In this document: one piece after another, positions 54,439-64,000 of the stretch
How the letters are laid out: every line of letters starts with the position of its first letter
How positions within the stretch are numbered: position 1 is the stretch's first letter
Assembly (NCBI GenBank): GCA_963841425.1
Contig: CAWJCL010000002.1
Span: 682,001 to 746,000 of the forward strand
Origin: DATEOR01 sp963841425
GTDB lineage: Bacteria; Actinomycetota; Thermoleophilia; Gaiellales; Gaiellaceae
DNA: 64,000 bases
Direction of reading: 5' to 3'
Notes under the pieces: generated by a model
Told to the model about the DNA's origin: nothing
Database searches by the model: none
The model's input: only the letters and a program-made list of their open reading frames with translations
Position numbers and translations under genes: made by a program

Positions 54439-54710
54439 GAGCGCTTCTCAGCCCTGGTCGGCGCAAGGACGGGCCGCGGCCGCCTCTCCGGCGAGCCGTG
54501 CGGTCCAGGACGCCGCCCCGGCGCCCAGCGCCTTCCCGAAGACGGGTGCCAGGCGGGGCTGCCGCCATCCTCCCCGCCGGGGGAGGCGCGGTCATCGGCC
54601 GGATCCGTGCCCGGTTCCGGCGGGTCCTTGACGGCCCACCAGATCACGTAACCGAGATACGCGGCCGGGATCTTCAGGATCACCAAGAAGAAGATGGTGA
54701 ACCAGAGCAT
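54435..54710 (-). CDS. Small protein with N-terminal TM helix
   Basis: 91 residues from ATG at 54710: LWFTIFFLVILKIPAAYLGYVIWWAV forms one long TM helix, followed by a Pro/Arg/Gly-rich cytoplasmic tail. The tail resembles low-complexity translated DNA, so its exact end is less certain than its start. Operon with the next small membrane protein. Confidence 0.6.
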   Translation of the reverse strand: MLWFTIFFLVILKIPAAYLGYVIWWAVKDPPEPGTDPADDRASPGGEDGGSPAWHPSSGRRWAPGRRPGPHGSPERRPRPVLAPTRAEKRS

Positions 54711-54852
54711 CTGTTGTGAGTGTAACGTAGCCCGCTTCCGGTAACAGCTAACACGCGCGCTCGCCGCTGCGGCCAACTCCGGCGAGGCGCGAACGGCCGC
54801 CCCAGCGCCCAGAAAGGCGGCCCGATCTCGTTCCCTACAAGGGGGTAACTAC

Positions 54853-55449
54853 GTGAAGTCATTACGCGCGGGCGGACTTGTGCTCGTCACTGTGATTGGA
54901 CTCATCTGGGCCCACGGGGCCCTCGCGCAGGAAGGGGCCACGGAGCCGACCACCACGGAGAGCGCGGCGGAGCCCGCACCCGATCCCTGGGCCGAGACAC
55001 CCAGGACTCGGGATCTGAAGCGGCGGGCACTCCGACTGAAGGTCGTCGCCCGCAAGCTCTCCAAGCTCACGCGACATCCCCGTCCCAGCGTCAGCCGCAC
55101 GCGGGCCGACTTCGACTCGCTCCTCCGCTACAGGCTGTCGCTTCGCGATGCATGGCGGATCCGCGCGGAGCGGGCACGCCGCAGGGCGCATCACCCGCCC
55201 CACCTCGCCGAGTGGCGCTGCATCCACCGCTGGGAGGGGTCGTGGACCGACCCGAACTCGCCGTACTACGGCGGGCTCCAGATGGACATCGGCTTCCAGC
55301 AAACCTATGGGCCCAGGATGCTCCGGCGCAAGGGCACCGCGAACCACTGGGCTCCGTACGAGCAGATGTGGGTGGCCGAGCGGGCGCTCGAGGCCGGCCG
55401 CGGGTTCCACCCTTGGCCCGTGGCCGCCCGGTGGTGCGGGCTGATCTAG
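54853..55449 (+). CDS. Secreted transglycosylase-like protein
   Basis: 198 residues from GTG at 54853. Signal peptide (about 7-26), an acidic linker, a basic helical region, and a C-terminal lysozyme-like domain (about 118-198) with EWRCIHRWEGSWTDPNSP, YYGGLQMDIGFQQTYG and WPVAARWCGLI. The Glu in HRWEGSW fits the catalytic Glu of Rpf/transglycosylase-like folds, and two Cys probably pair. It likely cleaves peptidoglycan in growth or resuscitation. The GC-rich leader before it looks structured. An IS481-type element begins at its stop codon. Confidence 0.85.
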   Translation: MKSLRAGGLVLVTVIGLIWAHGALAQEGATEPTTTESAAEPAPDPWAETPRTRDLKRRALRLKVVARKLSKLTRHPRPSVSRTRADFDSLLRYRLSLRDAWRIRAERARRRAHHPPHLAEWRCIHRWEGSWTDPNSPYYGGLQMDIGFQQTYGPRMLRRKGTANHWAPYEQMWVAERALEAGRGFHPWPVAARWCGLI

Positions 55450-56505
55450 CTGTAGTTCCTAACCGCGTTGGTTCATCCGGGCCTCCTTGGAGGCTGAGTG
55501 CTGTCGAAGGCAGCTCAGAGCCCAAGGAGGTCACCGGATGAATCTGCACGTTAACGCCGCTCTCAGCTGGACGGGCCGCAGGCGGCTCTGCGCCCTCGTC
55601 GTCGATGACGGTTGGACGCTCACTGCTACCGCGGCGGCTTCGGCGTCAGCGTCCGCTGTGCGCGTAAGTGGGTCGCTCGCTACCGGGTCGAAGGGCCTGC
55701 TCTACGCGACCGTTCCTCGGCACCGAGACACGTCGCCAATCGCACCGCCGCGGACAGGATCGAGGCGATCGTGAAGCTGCGCCGGCTGCGCTTCACGGCC
55801 GCTGAGATCGCGGAAACGCTTGGGATGGCCCTCTCGACCGTCTGGGGGATCCTCACCCGGATCGGGCTGGGTCGGCTGGGCCGCCTCGCTCTCGAGCAGC
55901 CGGTCCGGTATGAGCGCTCGCATCCGGGCGAGCTCGTGCACATCGACGTCAAGAAGCTCGGCCGCATCCAGGGAGGCGCCGGCAAGCGCATCGGCGGCGC
56001 CGGTCATTCGCCCTACAACACACAGACCACCGACCCGGCCGGGAAGCGACCCAACACGGTCTGCTGGGAGTACGTCCACGTCGCCGTCGACGACTACTCG
56101 CGGCTCGCCTACGCCGAAGTGCTGCCCGACGAGAGGGCGACGACGGCGATCGGCTTCCTCCGCCGCGCTGCCGCTTTCTACCGCCGCCACGGCATCCGGA
56201 TCGAGCGGGTGCTCACCGACAACGGCTCCTGCTACCGAGCAAGCCTGCACGCGCTCGCCTGCCGCCACCTCGGCATCCGTCACCTGCGCACACGCCCGTA
56301 CCGACCCCAAACAAACGGCAAAGCAGAACGCTTCATCCGCACCCTCCTGAGCGGATGGACATACGGCGCGATCTGCGGCTCAAGCCACGAACGCACCCGA
56401 GCCCTTGACGGCTGGCTCTGGCACTACAACCATCGACGTCGACACTCAGCCCTCGGCCACCAACCCCCGGCCAGCAGAACCAACCTGCTCGGGTCCTACA
56501 GCTAG
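55446..56505. mobile_element. IS481-type insertion sequence
   Basis: About 1.06 kb. The ends are inverted repeats: CTAGCTGTAG (55446-55455) against CTACAGCTAG (56496-56505), then, after 11 unmatched bases each side, GTTGGTTC (about 55467) against GAACCAAC. The CTAGC at each end is probably the duplicated target, leaving TGTAG...CTACA as the true tips. It encodes one DDE transposase. It lies exactly between the stops of two convergent genes. Confidence 0.85.
55538..56505 (+). CDS. IS481 family transposase, one frameshift
   Basis: About 322 residues when joined. ATG 55538 gives NLHVNAALSWTGRRRLCALVV; a missing T near 55640 shifts the frame, after which the HTH continues VSVRCARKWVARYRVEG. A second HTH (FTAAEIAETLGMALSTVWGIL) precedes the integrase core with HIDVKKLGR and VDDYSRLAYAEV (first Asp residues), VLTDNGSCYR (second Asp) and YRPQTNGKAERFIRTL (Glu). 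If the shift is real the transposase is inactive. It ends in the right-hand target copy. Confidence 0.85.
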
Positions 56506-57188
56506 CCGGGCGGGCGTAGCACCGCGAACTGGTCCGTGACCGCGAGCGAGCGGTTGCGGAAGCGAAAGACCGCCGCAGGACGCCCGCCCGCTCGACCGGG
56601 CGGGCGCTGCTCTCCCGTCGGCTCGAGCAGGGCACGGCGAAGCAGGACGCGCTGCAGGTTCGTCGCGGAGACGTCGTGTCCGAGGGCCGCACGGTAGAGG
56701 CCGCGCAGCTCGGCGATCGTGAAGGCGGGCGGCGCGAGGGCAAAGCCGATGTTCGTGTACGAGAGCTTGGCGCGGAGACGCTCCCGCCCCGCGAGGACGG
56801 CGGCGAGGTGGTCGAAGGCGAGCTCCGGAAGGTCGTCGACCGGGTGCCACGCCGTGTCGGCGGGGACCTTCGGGTCGATGCCGGCCGGCACGAGCCCGAG
56901 GTAGGCCGTCGCAATGAGCGGGCGCTCCGGATGGCGCTCGGGGTCGCTGAGCGTCTCGAGCTGCTCGAGATGGGAAAGTCTGCGAACGTCCACCTTGGCC
57001 GCGAGGTGCCGCTGAATGGACTCTTCGAGCGTCTCGCGCGCGCCGAGCAAGCCGCCCGGGAGGGCCCAGGCGCCCTTGAACGGCGGCCTGGCGCGCTCCC
57101 AGAGCAGAACTTGTAGCTCGCCCCTCCTCACCTGGAGGACGACGGCGAGGGCCTCGTGCTCGATTGCGTGCCTGGTAGACTTAGCCAT
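56502..57188 (-). CDS. nrtR: NUDIX-winged helix regulator, NrtR type
   Basis: 228 residues. The N-terminal domain is NUDIX-like (WALPGGLLGARETLEESIQRHL), and residues about 150-228 form a winged helix (FTIAELRGLYRAALGHDVSATNLQRVLLRRALLE). NrtR represses NAD-synthesis and niacin-uptake genes and is released by ADP-ribose; the NUDIX box here deviates from the catalytic consensus, as in regulators. It is divergent from the NiaP-like gene, 44 bases apart. Its stop codon lies in the right-hand CTAGC target copy of the IS. Confidence 0.85.
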   Translation of the reverse strand: MAKSTRHAIEHEALAVVLQVRRGELQVLLWERARPPFKGAWALPGGLLGARETLEESIQRHLAAKVDVRRLSHLEQLETLSDPERHPERPLIATAYLGLVPAGIDPKVPADTAWHPVDDLPELAFDHLAAVLAGRERLRAKLSYTNIGFALAPPAFTIAELRGLYRAALGHDVSATNLQRVLLRRALLEPTGEQRPPGRAGGRPAAVFRFRNRSLAVTDQFAVLRPPG

Positions 57189-57195
57189 CAGTTAT

Positions 57196-57208
57196 CGCCT
57201 CACAGGCG
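57196..57208. promoter_or_regulatory. Candidate NrtR operator
   Basis: A 5-bp palindrome CGCCT-CAC-AGGCG in the 44-base gap between the divergent nrtR and niaP-like genes. Its position fits an NrtR box; the sequence match to any published NrtR consensus has not been tested. Confidence 0.4.
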
Positions 57209-57232
57209 GAAACCAAGGAGAGGTTAGCGCAG

Positions 57233-58575
57233 ATGGCAGTCGTCGAGGCACCAGCACCCCCAATGACACAAAGCACGGACGTCGAAGACGTCCTTCGCAG
57301 CGGTGGCTTCACCAGGTTCCACCGCCGCGCGGTCGCGGTCACCGGCTTCGCGTGGACCTTCGTCGCGATGGAGATCCTGCTCGTCGGCTTCACCGTTCCG
57401 GTCTTCACCGCTCTCTGGGGGATCTCGGGCAGCCTGGCCGGCTGGATCACCGCCTCGGCGCTCGCCGGCTCGCTCGTCGGCAGCGTCGTCTTCGGGCGGC
57501 TCGCCGACCGGATCGGACGCCGGCACATCTTCGTGAGCGCGATCCTCTGGTACGCGAGCTTCACGGCGCTCACCGCCCTCGCGTGGGGGCCGTGGTCGGT
57601 CTCGGCCTTCCGTTTCCTCGCGGGGATCGGGCTCGGCGCACTCCTCGTCGTCGACCCCTCGATGCTCTCCGAGTACCTGCCGCCGCAGAACCGCGGCCGC
57701 TTTCTCGTCTTCCTGGACTTCTTCTGGCCCGTCGGCCTGCTCCTCGCGACCGGGCTCTCGTGGGTCTTCCTCGACCAGATCGGCGGCGACTCCGGCTGGC
57801 GCTACCTCTTCCTGGCCGCCTCCTTCCCCGCCTTTCTCGCCTTCTTCGCGCGGCTCAGCCTCCCGGAGAGCCCTTACTGGCTCGCCCGCAACGGGCGCCG
57901 GCGCGAGGCGGCAGACGTGCTCGAGGAGATCACCGGCCGTCCCGTCTCCGCGGACGAGCTGACGGTGGCGGAGGAGCAGCGCGGCTCGCTCCGCGAGCTC
58001 GTCTCGGAGAAGCTCGGCGGCCGCTCGGTGATGATCGTCCTGGTCTGGATCGCCCTCAACATCTCGTATTACGGGCTCTTCCTTTGGCTTCCGTTCGTCC
58101 TCCAGGAAGAGAAGGACTTCACGCTCAACGTCTATCTCCTCCTCGCCCTCTCCGCGCTCTCGCAGTTCCCGGGCTACGGCGCCTCGATCTGGCTGGTGGA
58201 GCGGATAGGACGCAAGCGGACGCTGACGCTCTTCCTCTTCTTCGGCGGCGTGAGCGCGCTCACGTTCGCGCTCGCAGAGACGCAGACCGTGTACATCGCC
58301 TCGCTCTTCTTCGTCGGCTTCTTCAACCTCGGCGCGTGGGGCGCGGTGTACCCCTACACGGCCGAGCTCTTCCCCACTCACCTGCGCTCGAGCGCCTTCG
58401 GGATGGTGGAGGGCTTCGGCAAGGGCGCCGCGATCGGCGGCCCGTACCTCTTTGGCGCCCTGATCGACCGGACCGGAGACACGGTCTGGTCGCTGGTCTT
58501 CATCGCCCTCGTCATGGTCGCGGGCGCGGTGGCAACCCTCTTCGGACGGGAGACGCGCGGGGCTAAGCTCACCTA

Positions 58576-58576
<1 letters not shown>
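57233..58576 (+). CDS. niaP: MFS transporter, probable niacin transporter (NiaP-like)
   Basis: 447 residues, 12 TM helices. The sugar-porter-type loop GRLADRIGRRH lies near 88 with its repeat VERIGRKRTL in the second half, and FLDFFWPVGLLLATGLSWV resembles the corresponding region of NiaP. NrtR commonly controls niaP, and the divergent layout supports uptake of niacin for NAD synthesis; other organic-acid or aromatic substrates remain possible. The stop overlaps the GTG of the next gene as TAGTG. Confidence 0.75.
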
Positions 58577-60489
<1,913 letters not shown>

Positions 60490-60506
60490 CCGATCCGGAC
60501 CCGGCC

Positions 60507-60788
60507 CTACGAATGCCTACCGGATGCCTTGTGTTGCAGAGCTACAAGCGGCGAGCGGCCGGCGAAGAGGTCCCCGAGCAGACGATCGAGATCATCGGCA
60601 TTGCGTCGCTTTCGGGCCCTCTCGGCCATCAGGACGCGTCGCACCGTGTAATAGCTGGGGCGCGGAACTCCTAACCGGACCGCAACCGGCACGAGCATCC
60701 GGAGAGCCTCGGCGTACGGCATGCCGAACGCGTCGAGAATCCGCAACGCACGGACGAATTCCGGATGGACCGGTGGATGGAAAGACAC
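60507..60788 (-). CDS. Hypothetical protein with HTH-like segment
   Basis: 93 residues: PEFVRALRILDAFGMPYAEALRML followed by VPRPSYYTVRRVLMAERARKR, which looks like a small helical DNA-binding protein. Basic C-terminal half. No family assigned. It lies alone between convergent and tandem neighbours. Confidence 0.55.
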   Translation of the reverse strand: MSFHPPVHPEFVRALRILDAFGMPYAEALRMLVPVAVRLGVPRPSYYTVRRVLMAERARKRRNADDLDRLLGDLFAGRSPLVALQHKASGRHS

Positions 60789-60864
60789 GCACCAAGGTTC
60801 GTTCAGAAGATCTTGTGCGTGTGAAACACAAGGCGCCGTGGGTGTGTCGGTGCTGGAGGGGATA

Positions 60865-60971
60865 GATCGGCGGGGTGTTCCGGGGCCTCGGCTGGATCGG
60901 CGGGGTGTTCCGGGGCCTCGGCTCGATCGGCGGAGTGTTCCGGGGCCTCGGCTAGATCGGCGGGCTTCGGG

Positions 60972-60975
<4 letters not shown>
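60865..60975. repeat. Tandem 30-bp repeat, three units plus remnant
   Basis: Units at 60865-60894, 60895-60924 and 60925-60954 begin GATCGGCGGGGTGTTCCGGG and end CCTCGGCT; they differ at only one or two positions, and a degenerate fourth unit runs into the end of the oppF gene. Each unit can fold weakly. It may act as a terminator region or be a simple slippage expansion. Confidence 0.8.
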
Positions 60976-62055
<1,080 letters not shown>

Positions 62056-62063
<8 letters not shown>

Positions 62064-63069
62064 CCGCGGCCGCCCTCGATCTCTGCCACTCCTCGACCGG
62101 CACCGGGTTGAAGCAGGCGACCATGTGGCCCGGCTCGAGTTCGCGTAGCGGAGGAACCTCCTGGCGCGACTGCTCGACCTCGTACCGGCAGCGCGGCTGG
62201 AACGGACAGGCCTCCGGCGGGCGCAGCATGTCCCTCGGCGCGCCCTCGATGGGCTGGAGCTTCGTCTTCCGCTCGGCGTCGAGCCGGGGGACGCTTTGCA
62301 GGAGCCCGAGCGTGTACGGGTGGCGCGGGCGGCTGAAGAGCTGCTCGGCGCTCCCGGTCTCCATGAACATCCCGGCGTACATCACGTTGACGCGCTCGCA
62401 CATGCCGGCGACCACGCCCAGGTCGTGTGTGATCAGGATAAGGGCGGTGTCGCGGTCCTCGGCGAGCTTCTTCAGGAGGTCGAGGATCTGGGCCTGGATC
62501 GTGACGTCGAGCGCGGTGGTGGGCTCGTCGGCGATCAGGAGCTTCGGCTCACACGCGAGCGCCATCGCGATCATCGCCCGCTGGCGCATGCCGCCGGAGA
62601 ACTGGTGCGGGTAGTCCTTAAGGCGGATCTCGGCGCTCGGGATCCCGACCTGGTCGAGCAGATCGGCGACGCGCCTGATCGCCTCGGCCTTGCTCAGGTC
62701 GAAGTGGGTCTCGAGAGCCTCACGGATCTGGCGCCCGATCGTCAGCACCGGGTTCAGGCTGGTCATCGGGTCCTGGAAGATCATCGCGATGTCTCGCCCC
62801 CGGATCCGCCGGAGCTCCCGGTCGGAGAGGCGGAAGAGGTCGCGGTCGCCGAACATGGCTGTCCCGCTCGTCACCTTCCCCGCGCGCGGAAGGATCCCGA
62901 GGATGGCGAGGGACGTGACGCTTTTGCCGCACCCCGACTCGCCGACGATGCCGAGTGTGTCGCCGGGCGCGACGTCGAATGAGATCCCGTTGACGGCGTG
63001 CACCGTCCCGCGACTCGTCCAGAACTGGACGCGAAGGTCCTCGACCGTGAGCAGGGGCTGACGGTTCAT
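62056..63069 (-). CDS. oppD: Oligopeptide ABC transporter ATP-binding protein (OppD type)
   Basis: 337 residues. Walker A GESGCGKSVTSL, Q-loop MIFQDPMTSLNP, signature FSGGMRQRAMIA, Walker B LLIADEPTTALD, and the C-terminal cysteine cluster CPFQPRCRYEVEQSRQ. Gene order on the minus strand is oppB-oppC-oppD-oppF with one-base gaps or short overlaps. Confidence 0.93.
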
Positions 63070-63070
63070 G

Positions 63071-63982
63071 TCAGCGGGAGCGCAGCTTCGGGTCGATCGC
63101 CTCGCGCAGGCCGTCGCCGATGAGGTTGATCGAGATCGCCGTGACGACGATCGCGAGGCCCGGGATGATCGCCAGGTGGGGCGCGGTCTGTAGGAAGCGC
63201 ACTGTGTTCGTCAGCATCGTCCCCCATTCCGGCGTCGAGGGATCCTGCGGGCCAAGGCCGAGGAAGCCGAGACCGGCCGCGTCGATGATCGCCGTCGCGA
63301 GCGCGAGCGTGCCCGCCACGATCACCGGCGAGATCGCGTTCGGGAGGATGTGCGAGGCGAGAATCGACCGGCGCGGCACGCCGACGGCACGCGCCGCGAG
63401 CACGAAGTCGTTCTCCCGCTGCGCCAGCACGGCTCCGCGCAACAGGCGGGCAAATAACGGCACGTTGATGATCCCGATCGCGATCATGATCTGGAAGAGA
63501 CCCGGCCCGAGCATCGCCACGATTCCGATCGCCATGAGGAACCCGGGGATCGTGAGCCAGATGTCCGTGATGCGCATGATCACGGAGTCGACGCTTCCGC
63601 CTGCGAAGCCGGCGATCGCACCGAGGATGCTCCCGAAGATGAAGCCGACGGTCACCGAGACGATGCCGATGAGGAGCGAGTAACGGGCGCCGTAGACGAT
63701 CCGGGAGAACTCGTCGCGCCCGAGCTCGTCGACGCCGAAGAAGTGCTCGCGAGAGGGCCCCGGGCAGCACCCTTCCCGGATCAGCGCGAGGTTCTGCTGG
63801 CGTGGCTCGTACGGGGCGATCAACGGCGCGAAGATCGCGATGATGACGATGCAGCCGATGATCACGAAACCCACGATCGCGCCCGGGTTCCGCCGCAGAC
63901 GGAGCCAGGCGTCGGCCCAGAGCCCGCCGCCGCCCGCCTGCTCGAACGAGACCTCCCTCGCTTCGAGTTGGGCGACACTCAT
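63071..63982 (-). CDS. oppC: Oligopeptide ABC transporter permease (OppC type)
   Basis: 303 residues. N-terminal TM helix (about 35-58), then five helices with the conserved EAA loop region AARAVGVPRRSILASHILPNA. FFGVDELGRDEFSRIVYGAR is the OppC-family signature. The periplasmic loop has a Cys-Cys pair (EGCCPGPS), found in some members. The ATG overlaps the stop of the upstream permease as ATGA. Confidence 0.93.
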   Translation of the reverse strand: MSVAQLEAREVSFEQAGGGGLWADAWLRLRRNPGAIVGFVIIGCIVIIAIFAPLIAPYEPRQQNLALIREGCCPGPSREHFFGVDELGRDEFSRIVYGARYSLLIGIVSVTVGFIFGSILGAIAGFAGGSVDSVIMRITDIWLTIPGFLMAIGIVAMLGPGLFQIMIAIGIINVPLFARLLRGAVLAQRENDFVLAARAVGVPRRSILASHILPNAISPVIVAGTLALATAIIDAAGLGFLGLGPQDPSTPEWGTMLTNTVRFLQTAPHLAIIPGLAIVVTAISINLIGDGLREAIDPKLRSR

Positions 63983-64000
63983 TTGCTCAGCCTGATTCGA
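63979..64000 (-). CDS. oppB: Upstream permease (OppB type), last codons only
   Basis: The final six codons RIRLSK and TGA at 63981-63979 are in the window; the TGA overlaps the oppC start as ATGA. A C-terminal PRIR-type ending and the operon position fit an OppB permease. Nothing more can be seen. Confidence 0.55.

Overview
The window is a GC-rich bacterial chromosome segment with dense, strongly GC3-biased genes, many GTG and TTG starts, and long runs of genes whose start and stop codons overlap. The gene content suggests a deep-branching actinobacterium, most likely class Thermoleophilia: an actinobacterial-type bc1 complex with a di-haem QcrC, an NrtR regulator, Ku, a DUF4396 protein, a stand-alone sensory-rhodopsin-transducer protein and a secreted transglycosylase-like protein. 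The lineage is inference; no rRNA gene is present to settle it.

Layout. (1) 1-9 kb: end of a metallopeptidase gene, a DUF2231/Ku/DUF1360 operon, an MMPL transporter, a GH15 glucoamylase flanked by two related small membrane proteins, and an acetate-type transporter. (2) 8-16 kb, minus strand: a run for small organic acids (thiamine-diphosphate oxidase/decarboxylase, enolase-superfamily enzyme, FAD/Fe-S dehydrogenase, SDR, acetate transporter) with an ASRT-family protein upstream; three of these genes carry frameshifts. (3) 16-20 kb: FUSC protein, second acetate transporter, MarR regulator, DUF892 ferritin-like protein, CtaG. (4) 19.7-31.7 kb, minus strand: one ten-gene transcription unit joining a selenocysteine formate dehydrogenase (FdhA-FdhB-NrfD) to a cytochrome c oxidase (CtaC-D-E) and a bc1 complex (QcrC-A-B), so the operon encodes a possible electron path from formate to oxygen. 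(5) 31.8-43.3 kb: MsrA, a rhodanese-MFS fusion with an in-frame TGA that may be a second selenoprotein, cupin, papain-like and lysozyme/M15 hydrolases, patatin, GST, a calcium-binding repeat protein and a GH3 hexosaminidase.

(6) 43.34-50.45 kb: an integrative element in the 3' end of tRNA-Ala(TGC). A 45-bp copy of the tRNA end lies at the left, and the intact tRNA with an adjacent integrase and excisionase at the right. It carries an HUH-type Rep, a HEPN-like protein, a winged-helix/SRA modification-dependent restriction protein, a DUF3696-type ATPase with a PIN-like partner, and a ribbon-helix-helix protein. About 0.9 kb of extremely T-rich, A-poor sequence lies between the restriction gene and the ATPase and replaces the end of one and the start of the other.

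(7) 50.6-64 kb: trypsin-like protease, GGDEF protein, secreted transglycosylase, an IS481-type insertion sequence, an NrtR/NiaP-like niacin pair, a DUF255 thioredoxin-like protein, and an oligopeptide ABC transporter running off the right edge.

Quality caution. At least sixteen single-base frameshifts can be reconstructed, about half of them at homopolymer runs. They cluster at 12.8-15.8, 47.5-50.3, 53.4-53.7 and 55.6 kb, whereas long genes elsewhere are intact. Uncorrected sequencing indels are at least as likely as true gene decay, and the T-rich block may have the same cause.
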